From positions 3,162,001 through 3,226,000 of the forward strand of contig JAHQRK010000004.1 of NCBI GenBank assembly GCA_019828595.1: DNA of 64,000 nucleotides. Reading direction: 5' to 3'. The position numbers and the translations under genes were made by a program. Below are positions 11,501 through 21,994 of the stretch, piece after piece (position 1 is the first letter of the stretch; each line of letters starts with the position of its first letter). This stretch comes from Aphanomyces cochlioides. Taxonomy: Eukaryota; Oomycota; Saprolegniomycetes; Saprolegniales; Verrucalvaceae. The notes under the pieces were generated by a model. The model did not search any database, was not told where the DNA came from, and saw only the letters and a list, made by a program, of their open reading frames with translations.

Positions 11501-12097
11501 TATCACAACCTCCAGTGCAATCACAGACAGTGAATTTAACGAGAACAGCTCTAATAGTCTACTAGTCGCGTGTGGAAAATCACGAGTTTCCCCCGGCCAG
11601 ACGCACCAGCAGCTTGCGCGTGCACCAAAAACCAAAAGAGATCAGATGGCTGTGCTGACTCCAGCTAAAAAAACATAGCTATTTTAAAAATTAGTTCAAT
11701 AGTTATTAACAGTTTTTACTGTTAGTCCGACTATTACTTCGATAAAGTAAATTATATAGAATAGTAAACTTATTTCGATTAAGTTAACTATTTAATCTTG
11801 ACAACACTTGATAAAGTAAATTTTGAATTTAATTAAGCGAGGGGGACAGACAAGATGACGACAGGACAACTTCCCGACAAGCACCACACAAATCTTCACC
11901 CTGACGCAGTCATGAGACTGCGAATAAATAGAAGCAATCTTTGTAAACGAAGTATGTGTGATAGAGAAAGATAAAATAAATACGATTGGCATTTTTATCT
12001 ATTTTGTCACAAGATATGCCGCATATGAACGAGATTACAAGAGACATACTGAAACCCGTCCAAAATCTTCACCCTAACGCAGTGGAGACTGCGAACA

Positions 12098-12516
12098 ACA
12101 TTATGGTGCATATCCAAATCAAATATGCAATAATTCTCGGAAAAATTTGTTTCGAACTATTTGGATCAAAACAAAAGACTTAAATTGAAGTTGATATTAT
12201 TAATAGTAATGCGCTTGAAATTGTTCTGATGGTATTCATTTGACTCAATTTCTTACTAACGTTAGATGAATTTTTACAGTTAATTCTCCCAGATTAACAA
12301 ATGATTTTTTTGATAATAATTATCATTGGATAATTATATACTTTAAATTATCCATATAAATTTTCGTGTTTCTTTTTTCCAAAGTTTTCCAGAAGTTGAC
12401 GATGCATCAATTTCCTCTCGGAGGTAGAACAGGCCCTTGTTGTACTTGCTGTTATTCATATTTGAAGTTAATCATTCTTGAGTCGCAGGGAGACTGCGCC
12501 TAAAGCGTAAGCGGTC
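12098..12516 (-). repeat. Inverted left half of an R1-R2 element
   Basis: The reverse complement of about 1245-1680, ending with an inverted R1 (CGCAGGGAGACTGCG, then CCTAAAGCGTAAGCGGTC) at 12483-12516. It directly abuts the R2 end of copy 3 in opposite orientation, so it is a truncated copy or the product of a rearrangement. Confidence 0.8.
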
Positions 12517-12900
12517 TACAATATATTCCATATAATTGCCCATATTTTGTAATGCCCATATTTTGTAATGACCATGAGCTATACATATTGTCAATTTTGG
12601 AGTCATATTTGCCAGATTGGAAAATTTTTGAAGGAAAGCCCGACAGTATTGTTGCGAGTTTCAAAACTGTTCACCTTTCAACAATGGAGATGCAGACAAC
12701 CGACTAGACATCGGTTTATCCAAATGCACTCAGGGCGAGAATCCATATTAAAATACTCCTTTTGGACAATCGCAAGCAATGGTAAGAGCTTTGATACTTG
12801 CGGAGTTCAAACAAAGTGCCGAAAACATCTTCATTTCAATTATAATATTACACCACGTATCTATCAATTACTACATAGTACTAGTATAAGAGTAAATTGC
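12517..12900. other. No gene seen
   Basis: A 112-codon frame at 12568-12906 has no recognisable domain and lies in repeat-rich sequence. I treat it as chance. Confidence 0.4.
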
Positions 12901-12904
12901 ATTT

Positions 12905-13775
12905 AACAGTTTACTAGCTGAGCTACCCGGCTTCGCCCGGGGTTTGAAGTGTTTGTTCGTAGGCGAAAGAAATGCTAGAATTTATTCTTCTAGATTACGG
13001 TTGGTAATCATAGCTGAGTCCCGCTGGGGTGTCTCTGTTACCTCTTCTTAATCCGTACCTAGCCTTCGCCGAGGTTTTGAGACGGCACAGAATACGATTT
13101 CTGAGATATTCCAGATAGTATTTCGAGAGCTTTCTAATTTTCCCAGGATATTTGGAGGATATAAATGGATTTCCTCTTCAATCGATTGTTGCTGTGCTGT
13201 AGGTTTTGGTATCTGTGTCTAATAAAAACGTTTTAATTCTCCTGCGTTACCCATTCCTGTCTTCGCCAAAACTTTGATGTCCATCTACCTATCTCCACGC
13301 TGAATATGGACAAAAGCAACAGCAAGCTCTCCAAGGTTTTCCCGGCGAGTCTATAGACATTTCGAGCTAAGCCTAACATACTCTTTTCATGTGATGTTTG
13401 CCCGCACTCCTTCCCATCATTTGCCAAACCTTCCCGTATGGATTTCCCAAGGAGAATATACACTCACCCCTCCTTGACTTGGGATGGTTTATACGACGAC
13501 CAATCGGAATTAGTATTGATTAAACCTGACCTGTAAAGTATTTCGTCGTGACAACATCACCCCTCCTGTTATAACAATTGTAATCTGACGACGGATGACG
13601 ACCATCCCAAAATTGATCTGCTGGAATGCTACTGGTTGGTTGAAAGTCAACATTTTGTCCATTGAAAATTTGAAGATCGAAAAAAAGAGTTTGTTTTGTC
13701 CAATGTAGTTGGCGCTACCGGACGGACACCGAAAAGTGCACATACACACAAACAGACTTTCACCTTTAATTATAT
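12905..13775. repeat. Repeat with CCGGCTTCGCCCGG start, copy 1
   Basis: It begins ACTAGCTGAGCTACCCGGC and continues TTCGCCCGGGG. Its far end carries GTTTTGTCCAATGTAGTTGG, CGGACGGACA and an ACACACAAACAGAC tail before TTATATAG. The next repeat starts immediately with the same type of sequence. A matching end occurs at 15995-16085. This looks like one dispersed family in head-to-tail order; I cannot name the class. Confidence 0.5.
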
Positions 13776-13784
13776 AGACTAGTG

Positions 13785-14620
13785 CCTATGACCCGGCTTC
13801 GCTCGGGGGGGTGGCAAGGTGAGTTGACGTGGCATGGTTATTGATTTGCCATATGTCAGCAGGTTTCGCTAAGAGCCTGAAGCGCTAACTTAAGCATTCG
13901 TCCAAGATGCTATTAAGCGTAGAACACTAACCATTTTGGCTATCTAAGCCTAATCTGGCCGTGGATTCACCGCATTATGGCATGTACTTATGCCTTAGAT
14001 AGAGTTCGACTAAGCCTGAACTGGTAGTAACTAAAGCGCATTGCAGCCCCAACTAACGCTAAGCAAACCTTTGAAGTCACGTTCATTCATTTAATCACAA
14101 TGCTAAGTTGAACTAAGCTTTAAGCGTCATGTCACGCTCATCGAATCGTTTCCTGTGCTCATCTGACGTTACTTTTCAACATCTATCTTAGCGTTTATAT
14201 CATGCATATAGTTCGTTGGCATTCAGCTGTTGAAATTGCAAATCATTTGAGCTCATTTTGAATGCATGTCTTGACCCAGCTTCACTCAGGTCAGTGGAAT
14301 GATATTCGACGTAGACATTGATTTACCATTATGAAGCAACTTTCCATAAGCGTATAGCGCAGACTTCAAGCGATCATCGATGATTTTATTAAGCTTAGAT
14401 GAATATTGACAAAATCGGCACTCTAAACTTCATCAGGTCATGGATCAACCGCATGTTAGCACGTTGTTTTAGTCAAATGTAGAATTCAACTCTACCTAAA
14501 GAAGGAACTACTTAAGCACATTGCAGCCCTAACTATATTTACATCAAACTACAATCAGAGTAGACGTGTTCACGTTATTCAAATTGCTAAGTTGCACTGT
14601 GCGTAATCAGGCGTTCGTTT
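13785..14620 (+). repeat. Diverged tandem duplication, period about 480 bp
   Basis: Two units, about 13785-14170 and 14270-14620, share an ordered series of short matches: a GACCCGGCTTCGCTC-like start, GACATTGATTTACCAT-like text, GCACATTGCAGCCC and AATTGCTAAGTTGCACT-like stretches. Divergence is heavy, so the duplication is old. Confidence 0.6.
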
Positions 14621-14791
14621 ACGTGTAATATGAGTTATATCACCATGTTATATAGTACATACTGTATATACTTATTACAGGGCAATCAATATCAAAGATG
14701 GCCTTGACCTCAGAGGTTTACAATCGCCAGAAGGGACAATTGTCCTCGTTAGCTAAATGATGCATTGTTTCACTCGTACTGAAGCATTATT

Positions 14792-15321
14792 AGAGATATT
14801 TAGCAAGCCCGCAAACTGCACTTTTCCGACTCAAACTTCGATTGATCAGAAATATCCGAACTTCGCTTTGCGGACTTGAGAGTCGGAAAAGCCATTCAGA
14901 TGACAGACTTGTGATCATGGAGTCGGAAATGTGCTATGCAACTTGTCGCCCAATGAAAAGCACACAAAAGGGTTAGGTAACTCACATTAGAAAGAGAGGG
15001 ATAGAACAAAGAAGATGAATGTGACGTTGGGAATTGTCAAACGGTCATTATGAACAGCTCTTCGGAGTAAATGAAGGCGAAGTCGTAGAGAGATGGAGGA
15101 TCTCCGAAGCAACATAGCGCGATTATGCATTGCGACAAAACGAAAAGTGTTCAGTGTGTTCCAATGCAAACCTTGAACTTTAAATGCTAGAAACAGGGAT
15201 ATTCAGTTTGCGAACTTGCTAAATACACAAAAGTATGATATCCGACTCTCGGGTGAAGGGGGAAATCGAACGAAGTTGGGAGTCTGGAAAGTTGCAGATT
15301 TCAGACTTGCTAAATATCTCT
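14792..15321. mobile_element. MITE-like element, 530 bp
   Basis: Inverted ends of about 45 bp begin AGAGATATTTAGCAAG (14792) and finish CTTGCTAAATATCTCT (15321). The flanking ATT on both sides (14789-14791 and 15322-15324) may be a 3 bp target-site duplication. The interior has several GACTC-GAAAA and AACTTCG-like repeats and no coding capacity. Confidence 0.7.
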
Positions 15322-16345
15322 ATTTACTGCAATCTAGCGCATACCTTATCGCATCATAGTGCTGATATTAGTGTAATGTGATACTCATCTAATCGATCCC
15401 AGCACTCAGCCTTTTCTAATATTGTATCTGTCTTAACGTTTCGTCGTTCAGCAGAAACAGTTTCGCAGTCTAGCTAAAAACTTAATAATCTGGGATAAAT
15501 ATTTTCATGCCATAGTTTTATATTATATTTTCGTCAATTAAGCAATTGTCGAGGCCTCATATGACTCAGGACGAATGCATGCCTAAGTATCAGACAAAAC
15601 TTATACGTTATGTGAAAAGCCTTCGTCGGTAGCTGCGTGAGAGTGCTTCTAAAAATTAAACCTATCGTCGCTGGTCAGCAGGTTTTTCTCCCTGTGTGGT
15701 AGTTTCGAGATGAGTGATCAAGCAGGATGGTTGACATGACGACGAATGCTCTGGTCAGAACATTACTGCTGCATGATTACTTTTCTGTCGTTCAATTTGT
15801 CACCTCTCCCTTTCATGTAAAAATGTACAGTATCGTCCAATCAACAGACTTTTCTGGACTCTCGCGAGAGCTCCCATTTTATTTAATTATTTTATTACGA
15901 TGAGTACATACAATTATCAAGTATTGTGAGGAGAGTGGTATACTTGAAAAAGGCAACTTTTGAGTGCAGAACCCCCAAAACAGGAAAAGGAGGGCTGTTT
16001 TGTCCAGTGGATGGTGGTAGAGCGGACGGACATTTTGAGTGTGCACAGACACACAGATTTTCTTTCCATTTTATATAAGTAGTAGATAGATATCTCAGAG
16101 GTTATTATGACCAATTCTGGTGGGATGATAGGGAGTTGCAGACAAAACAGATTTTTTATGCTCTGGCTTGCCGCGCCTATCCCCTTCCTTGGCATGAGAT
16201 TCGCGCTCATTTCGTTGCGCGCAGAGAATCATGTCAGGTCGAGCTGGGAACATGAGGAGCAGTGAAAAAATCCGGATTATGCAATATCCGGATAATTGAC
16301 CACTTTGGCGCCATGGCGGTGCGATACTTGACGAGGTCAACATCG

Positions 16346-17514
16346 ATGGAAGTGCGAGCGCTATTAGTCGCAGAGAAGCTCAAGACATTCGTGGGTGGCT
16401 TGCAGTATGTGAGCAAAGCAGGCAAAGAAATCAGCATCGAGTGTAACGCAGATACAATCGTACTGCGAGCTCTGAATGACTCGCACTCGGCTGCTGCTGA
16501 ACTCACGTTTGCGTCGAGCTTTTTCCGAGAATATATCCTTCCGCGTGAGCTGATGCAACACCAAAACCAGTCTTCACCGTTGGTGAAGTGTACGACTTTA
16601 GCGAGCACATTTCTGTCGATCTTTCGGTCGACGAAGAATGTCATCTCTGTCGAGATCACACTCGAGGTCGAAGGTCATCCCACGATCGATGAAACATGTG
16701 AGGCCAACCTTATCATCTTCCGATTCCACTGCGATCGCATGATCACCAAGACTCACCGAATTCGCTTGACCGAGAACCAAACAATGCGCCCTGTCTTTGA
16801 CAAGGAAGGGTCTCCTTCAAAGTCGAGTCCCCACGAAAATGAATCCTCACGTGTTTCAAATTATAGGATTAAGATGCGCCCGTATCATTTGATGACTCTT
16901 CTACAGCATATCTATGGAACTGACGAAGTCTGCATGTCATGCTCGCCAACTCAGAGTAAATTTGAGAGCTATTACACAAACCCAATGGACGGTATTCCAT
17001 CCTCCTTGGAATTGGTTACTCATAATGTCAACAGTGAAAAATCATGTGCATACAGAGACGACGGTGGACAACACTGAGTTTATTTCGTACTCTTTCAAGG
17101 AAGCTGATGATAGTGAAATTGTGCAGCTCATTTTCTGTCTGAAAGAAATCAAGGTGATTGTGTATGGCATGGAATGTGATACTCACTTGCTCCATGTTGA
17201 ATTTGGTAGGCCTTACTGTCATTTTGTGTTGCAAGTGCCTTACCAGAGCTCACATTTTATTTCAGCCGTGGTGGCAGGTACGGACTTGGATGTTGCTTGT
17301 CAATCTTAGATTTTTCATTTAGTCCCCTTCTCCTGGCTACTGAGTCGTTAGATGGATCGACGTTCTCTGCTGAAATTGTGCTCTCAACTGTGACTACATT
17401 CATCACTGGGCCATCTCAAGGGTAAGAATTATCCAGGTGTTTGATGTACTCTCACGCTCTTGACGTAGATCTCAGGAAGCAGAGTACTCACAAAAGAGGC
17501 AACGACAAGAATAA
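16346..17514 (+). CDS. RAD9: Rad9-like checkpoint clamp subunit
   Basis: Rad9 is one ring subunit of the 9-1-1 clamp, which loads at damaged DNA and activates checkpoint kinase signalling in the nucleus. The reading MEVRALLVAEKLKTFVGGLQ fits the family's N-terminus. Later family landmarks are KTHRIRLTENQTMRPVF (domain linker) and LIFCLKEIKVIVYG in the second PCNA-like fold. Exons by eye: 16346-16991, 17035-17277, 17310-17421 and 17469-17514, giving 348 aa. That is shorter than human Rad9, mostly because the disordered, phosphorylated tail is nearly absent. An upstream in-frame ATG at 16313 would add 11 residues; I prefer 16346 because it aligns with the family start. The third intron would be only 32 nt and is the least certain. 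Convergent with the next gene. Confidence 0.85.
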
Positions 17515-17672
17515 TGTACTTGCATACTTTTATGATATTTCTTGCGCTTGGGGCGAGCTGGCACAAATTGTAAAGTCACGATTACACAGTTTGAGGTGTT
17601 GCTCTCAATGGATATGCGCGCTTGGCGAGGTTTTGGGATCCATCAGGGTGGAGGAGCATGATGTGCATTGGC

Positions 17673-19165
17673 TCATCTTGCCTCTACATTTGATTGAATT
17701 TCTTCAGACGACAACCTTACACTTACCACGATGTCATTGGGACGGGCTGTCCTTCGTTCGACAAAGACGAAATGCCGGCATCGAAATGTCCAACCCAATG
17801 CAAAGAAGAAGGCGGCCATCATTATCTCGTGGATGCCTTCAAGAAGAAGTCCATGTGCCTTCCACTTATAGTATGCAGTCAGATCCAGGGTGAACTTGCC
17901 GACAAAGTATATGGATGAGATGAAGACAAGTCTTCGAAGCAGAGTGAGTTTGGTCATGACAGGAGTGGTCACAGGATCAACACCAGACTCTTGAAGAAGC
18001 TGGCAAGAGTAAAGAAGCCGCCGAACGCGCTTCGATGCAAGCGAATGCAACCTGGAACAATATTGTCAATATTCAATAGAATTGGCGCGAACGACACGTA
18101 CAAAAGCAAAATTGCAGCAACATTGCAGCCAGCAAGCATTGGATTCCAAGTTTGCCACGCATCAACGATGGGATAGCCACTGAATGGCACAGCAAAGATG
18201 CAACTAAAGCCACGTATGAATTACCTCTGTGCATGAAGCTTGCTTACCCTCGTGGATTACGCCACAGTAGGTTCCATCCATCGGCAAGACCAAACAACCA
18301 CGCAAGTAAGGCCAAGGCTACTGTTCTTCGAGCCCATTCTGCGGCAATTAGCATGGTAGGAGATGCTAGCTCGATAATCAATTGAGACGACCGTGTTGCC
18401 AAGCACAAAGAGATCATTTGGATCACCTACGATCCGTTGACGGAGGATGCAATCTACAGGAATACCTTCGCCGCAAGAATTCCAAGAAATACAACATGGA
18501 GCCAATGCCGAAGGCCTTTCTTTCGTCGGAGGTGGAGAATCCACGTCAGCAAAAGTACGCCCCATCCCGCACAAAGTGCTCCATGATATGACGCCAGGTA
18601 AGCTGCGCTTTCACCAGTGCAATGGCCAAGGCCGTCGCACATGGCAAAGTCAATTCGCATCGGAAGGGTCCGAGTGTCACTTGAAAGAAGAGGGCAAGCA
18701 TCCAGAAGAAAGACTTTGGTGCCACTGAATGAAGTGTTGCTGTACCGAATGACTTGGAAGAGCGTCCCAAACTTGTCGAAGGAGCAGCATCTGTGTGCAT
18801 TCGTCAACTCCATCATTTCAAAAGTCCTACGCTGATGACGGAGCTGTCTTGTTGATTTTGAAGACAAGGGGACAGTCGTCTGGCCTCCACGTTGTCCCGC
18901 CACACGTACTGACGTTGAATTTGTCAAGCTGAAGATTGTCAAGGACGGTCTCTTCGCATACAAGGACTGTCAAAGATGGTAAATCTTGTCGGCCGAGGAA
19001 CGCGAGTGACGCTACGGAGATGACAAAAGCGCCGCCTTGAGTGAATGAAAAGTTTGCGAAGACTTGGACAGGACTTGCGCTGGCATCGTACAAATCCCTC
19101 GCCTGCAACGATAGCTCCTGCGCTTGGCACCCCATGAGCATGATTATCATGAGCTTTCCCAGCAT
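17673..19165 (-). CDS. Seven-TM GOST/LTM-type protein, paralog A
   Basis: The start MLGKLMIIMLMGCQAQELSL is a signal peptide. A lumenal region with FANFSFTQGGAFVISV, several Cys and N-glycosylation sequons follows, then about seven membrane spans. Landmarks are WILHLRRKKGLRHWLH after the first span, WLFGLADGWNLLW, a GYPIVDAWQTWNPML loop, and a final span ending FFFALGWTFRCRHFVF. The last resembles the FxLTGYKFRP end of the GPR107/GPR108/LTM family (GOST superfamily), known from Golgi and endosomal trafficking. Coding is split over several exons; outer limits come from the first Met and the last stop. It is clearly paralogous to the next gene. Family assignment is by motif only. Confidence 0.65.
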
Positions 19166-19350
19166 GGATGAAACGTTGCCACTCCTAGTGTGTGCGTCCG
19201 TGCTTCCAAGTCTATTCTTAGCGACTTTGCGTCGGTCCTTCAGCGATTCACGTTGCGATCTTCGTCAACCCCCATGCAAGACAAATTTCTAGATAGATGG
19301 ACGCGAGTGACGAACGAGACTATCAAATTCTACTAACATTACCGCAGAGA

Positions 19351-20963
19351 CTACCAAAAGCCTGTGAGCCATCGGGATGAGTAAACACTTTTGGTGGCCG
19401 TGCTTGGTTTTGTCTTGGAAGAATGACCACGATCGGAAGAATCTACAAGTTTGGTCGAAGAATGAGGCGACGCCACCGTCACGCGTACTCTGGACGAGCG
19501 TGGAGATGGCATCGACTCGTTCACGGTGTATTCAAAGTGGCGGCAGCGAAATGTATAGCCCATCGCGACAAAGAAGAGAAAGGTAATGCTCTCTACGAGA
19601 GCATACGACATCCATCCACTCGAGTCTGGAATGCAGAAGAAGATCTAGAGATGGCAATGATGAATACAACACGGAATCAAGCGTACGACTCGGACAAAGT
19701 ACGTCTCGAGAAAGAAGAGGAACGAGTACATGCGAATGGCACGGAAGAAGCGGACCTTGGTGCCCACCGCCGTCGCGTCTGGATTTACTCCCGCTCGCTG
19801 AATGGAATATGCATATTCGTGGAGCTCCCCAAGGCGCCGGCCAGTCAGTTTGGTCAGCCTACGCCCCGTCAGAGCACAAGGACACGAACGACGTGCTTAC
19901 ATGAACAAGACGCAGACAACCATGATGGCCGAGAGGATGGGGTTCCAGTTGTTGGCGTTTTCAATGAGCGGATAGCCAAAGTACAGGATGGCTAGCATGT
20001 ATCTACTCATGCAAAGTCATCCAAAATTCCAACGGAGCGCTCGTACCCGCGGTCATGGCGCCCGACAATTCCACAGCCGTCGGCTAGACCAAAGAGAACA
20101 ATCATCATGAGGCAACCGACGCCAAGAGCTAACGACGCTGCGAGGTGAAGGCAGGAAAGAGCGACGGCGATTGCAGCGACGTGGAAGGATGCTAGCATGG
20201 AGAGGGCTTGAACCACCTTGGCCACAAGTGTCAACGTCATGAACGCTTGCAGTTTGTAGATGGGCCCAGTGCGACGACGCAAATGTGTCGCCCACGCGAC
20301 AGCAGCAGCCACCCAAGCAAGTCCAAAGGCAGCGCAGACATCGCCGAGTGCGAAGACGTTGACGCCAGTGCAGCGTCGTGGACTGCCAGCGTCACACATG
20401 GCGAAGAGGAGCGTTGCAGCCACTTGAATCGTCGACAAGTCGTTGATGCAGTCGTCAGACGCACAGGCAAGTTGACATACGTCCAGGAGGAAATGCTGCA
20501 TGCCGCTCTCCAGCACCCTGTCGTCCAGGTCAATGTGCGCGCTGACGGCATTGCTTGTGAAGTAATCGACGCCCGTCAGTGCGTTGGCAGTGTTCAAGGC
20601 GACTTGCGACGACGAGTGTGTGTCGACAGGATACACTGAGCAGAGCGATTCGAGCATGGATTCTGTCTGGTCTGGGGGGTAACGAGCGCACAACGAGTGG
20701 CTGTGGCGTGGATATCCTCGCGATTGCATCGCAGCGAACGCAGCGGCGTCACAGACGATCAAGTTGACTTCAGAACCGTACAAAGACCGGCCATCGGCTG
20801 TGGCGTCGAGTCGGAAGGCGTACGACCCGCCATTGGTAAAGTTAAAGCTCGCCAAGTGCACGATGGGCTGCCCCGTAATGTTGAACGCGACGCTCTCCCA
20901 TATCGACAAAGCGTTCGTCCAACTGGTCGTGGCGGCAAGGACGGCCGTGCGGAGTCCGAGCAT
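19351..20963 (-). CDS. Seven-TM GOST/LTM-type protein, paralog B
   Basis: Tandem paralog of the gene at 17673-19165. A signal peptide (MLGLRTAVLAATTSWTNA) is followed by a lumenal domain containing FNFTNGGSYAFRLDA, then spans with WATHLRRRTGPIYKLQ, LFGLADGCGIVGRHDRG, FGYPLIENANNWNPIL and ETYFVRVVIFF. The last membrane block, ESITFLFFVAMGYTFRCRHF, matches the LTM-family ending. The C-terminal tail is Ser/Thr-rich. The frame is open upstream to 21062, but I chose the Met at 20963 because it heads the signal peptide and aligns with paralog A. At least three introns of about 42-45 nt are implied. It is divergent from the next gene with 97 bp between starts. Confidence 0.65.
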
Positions 20964-21060
20964 CGTTGCCAGCTCTATTTTTAGGGTGCCACGTCCGTCG
21001 TCGAGTTGCACGACGACGCACTTTCCAGAGCTATTTTGACTGTCAAATCTTCTGGAGGAC

Positions 21061-21972
21061 ATGTCGCTGTACTCGCCGGCGGTCCGCCACGACGCGATTC
21101 CACCGAGGGACTATCCTCCAGCATGGAGTGTCGTCAAGACCGTCCGGGGATTCGTCACTCTCAACGTCGCTGCTGCAGCTTGGCAAGCTTTCCTCGCCGA
21201 GACAAGGCTCATGGACCTGCAACCCATTGCATCCACCGTCGTCATCTTGCCGATTCTCTTCCTATCTGGGTATTTCTACGTGTCGAGCATCGTCCTTGGA
21301 CGAACGCCAGCTTTGTCGAGCCGCTACTCTCCAGCGTCAGTGTCGGCGGAGTGCATTAAACTTGTCGTGTCGTCCACTCCCATAGCTGCACTTGGACCAA
21401 TGTGGCTCCATCCGTCGTCACCAGCGTCTCGAGTCCAAGTCCTGCCGCCAATATTCTTCGCTCACTGGTGGTCCTTTGCAGCGTACTATGTCCTGCCTTA
21501 CTTTGGCGGCCTCCATTTCATCTTCCTCGACACAAATCCGCTCTTCCAGTCGTTCGGATGCAAGTTTCCCATCCCAAATCGCTGGGCAACATTCGTACGT
21601 CTCCTCCTTGCCACTCGTAGCTTCATGTGTCAGTAGACTGTCCCTGAGCTGGTCATCCTCGTCGTTTTGCTTGTGGCGATCGCGGTGATCTTTCCATACT
21701 ACGCCACTCTCGTCGCTGCGTTTCCATCAAGATGGCCGGTCCTTGGATTGTTCTACACCGTCTCGATCCTCGCGCTTGTCCTCTGCGCATATTTGTGGCG
21801 GAAGACACACAATGTCCACTTCCACCACTACCTCATTGGCGCCGTTCTCATGCCCCTCACGGCATTTCCAACGCCGACTTGTGCCGTTCTCCAAGCGATC
21901 TGTCTCGGCATCTACACAGAAGGCATTGCGACGTGGGGGATGGATCCCATCTTTGTCAAGACGAAAGATTGA
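21061..21972 (+). CDS. Polytopic membrane protein with HHYL-WG motif
   Basis: Two exons, 21061-21594 and 21637-21972 (42 nt intron), encode 289 aa with about six or seven hydrophobic spans and no signal peptide. The C-terminal part HFHHYLIGAVLMPLTAFPTP, followed by QAICLGIYTEGIATWGMDP, resembles the conserved membrane region found in fungal LCCL-domain proteins, where a His pair and a WG motif recur. No LCCL domain is present here. Function unknown. It shares a 97 bp divergent promoter region with the LTM-type gene and ends 22 bp before the giant gene on the other strand. Confidence 0.65.
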
Positions 21973-21994
21973 CCAAAATGAAAAACAACTTTGT

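Larger units (their letters stand above)
10006..11922 (+). mobile_element. Nested repeat element carrying Tc1-like copy 2
   Basis: An R1-type end (GACCGCTTACGCTTTGG) at 10006 and a variant R2 hairpin, CGCAGTCATGAGACTGCG, at 11905-11922 bound an insert of about 1.9 kb inside copy 3. The right part is the duplicate of 6464-6836. A Tc1-like transposon sits within it. Bases near the junctions are A+T-rich and I cannot fix the target-site duplication. Confidence 0.7.
9052..12093 (+). mobile_element. R1-R2 element, copy 3, split by insertions
   Basis: The outer element begins with an R1 end at 9052, follows copy 2 (2081-3060) to about 10000, is interrupted, then resumes near 11930 and ends with the R2 hairpin at 12078-12093. 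The resumed part (CAATCTTTGTAAACGAAG onward) matches 3080-3237 of copy 2. The copy 2 sequence therefore serves as the empty-site reference for the insertion. Confidence 0.8.
13776..16085. repeat. Repeat with CCGGCTTCGCTCGG start, copy 2
   Basis: It starts ACTAGTGCCTATGACCCGGC, like copy 1, and ends near 15995-16085 with GTTTTGTCCAGTGGATGGTGG, CGGACGGACA and an ACAGACACACAG tail. The interior holds a diverged tandem duplication (13785-14620) and a MITE-like insertion (14792-15321). No coding region is supported. Confidence 0.45.

Noticed and set aside
877..12516. Helitron interpretation of the hairpin R2 ends
   Set aside because: A hairpin near the end fits, but there is no CTRR after it and R1 and R2 share an inverted core, which Helitrons lack.
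12568..12906. 112-codon plus-strand frame as a gene
   Set aside because: No domain, repeat-rich surroundings, and no supporting splice or paralog.
13233..13749. Two minus-strand frames near 13.2-13.7 kb as genes
   Set aside because: They read through the repeat tail (GTTTTGTCC and CGGACGGACA) shared with 15995-16085, so they are repeat sequence.
19423..19995. 190-codon plus-strand frame
   Set aside because: Antisense to the last exons of the second LTM-type gene, whose membrane motif ESITFLFFVAMGYTFRC is convincing.
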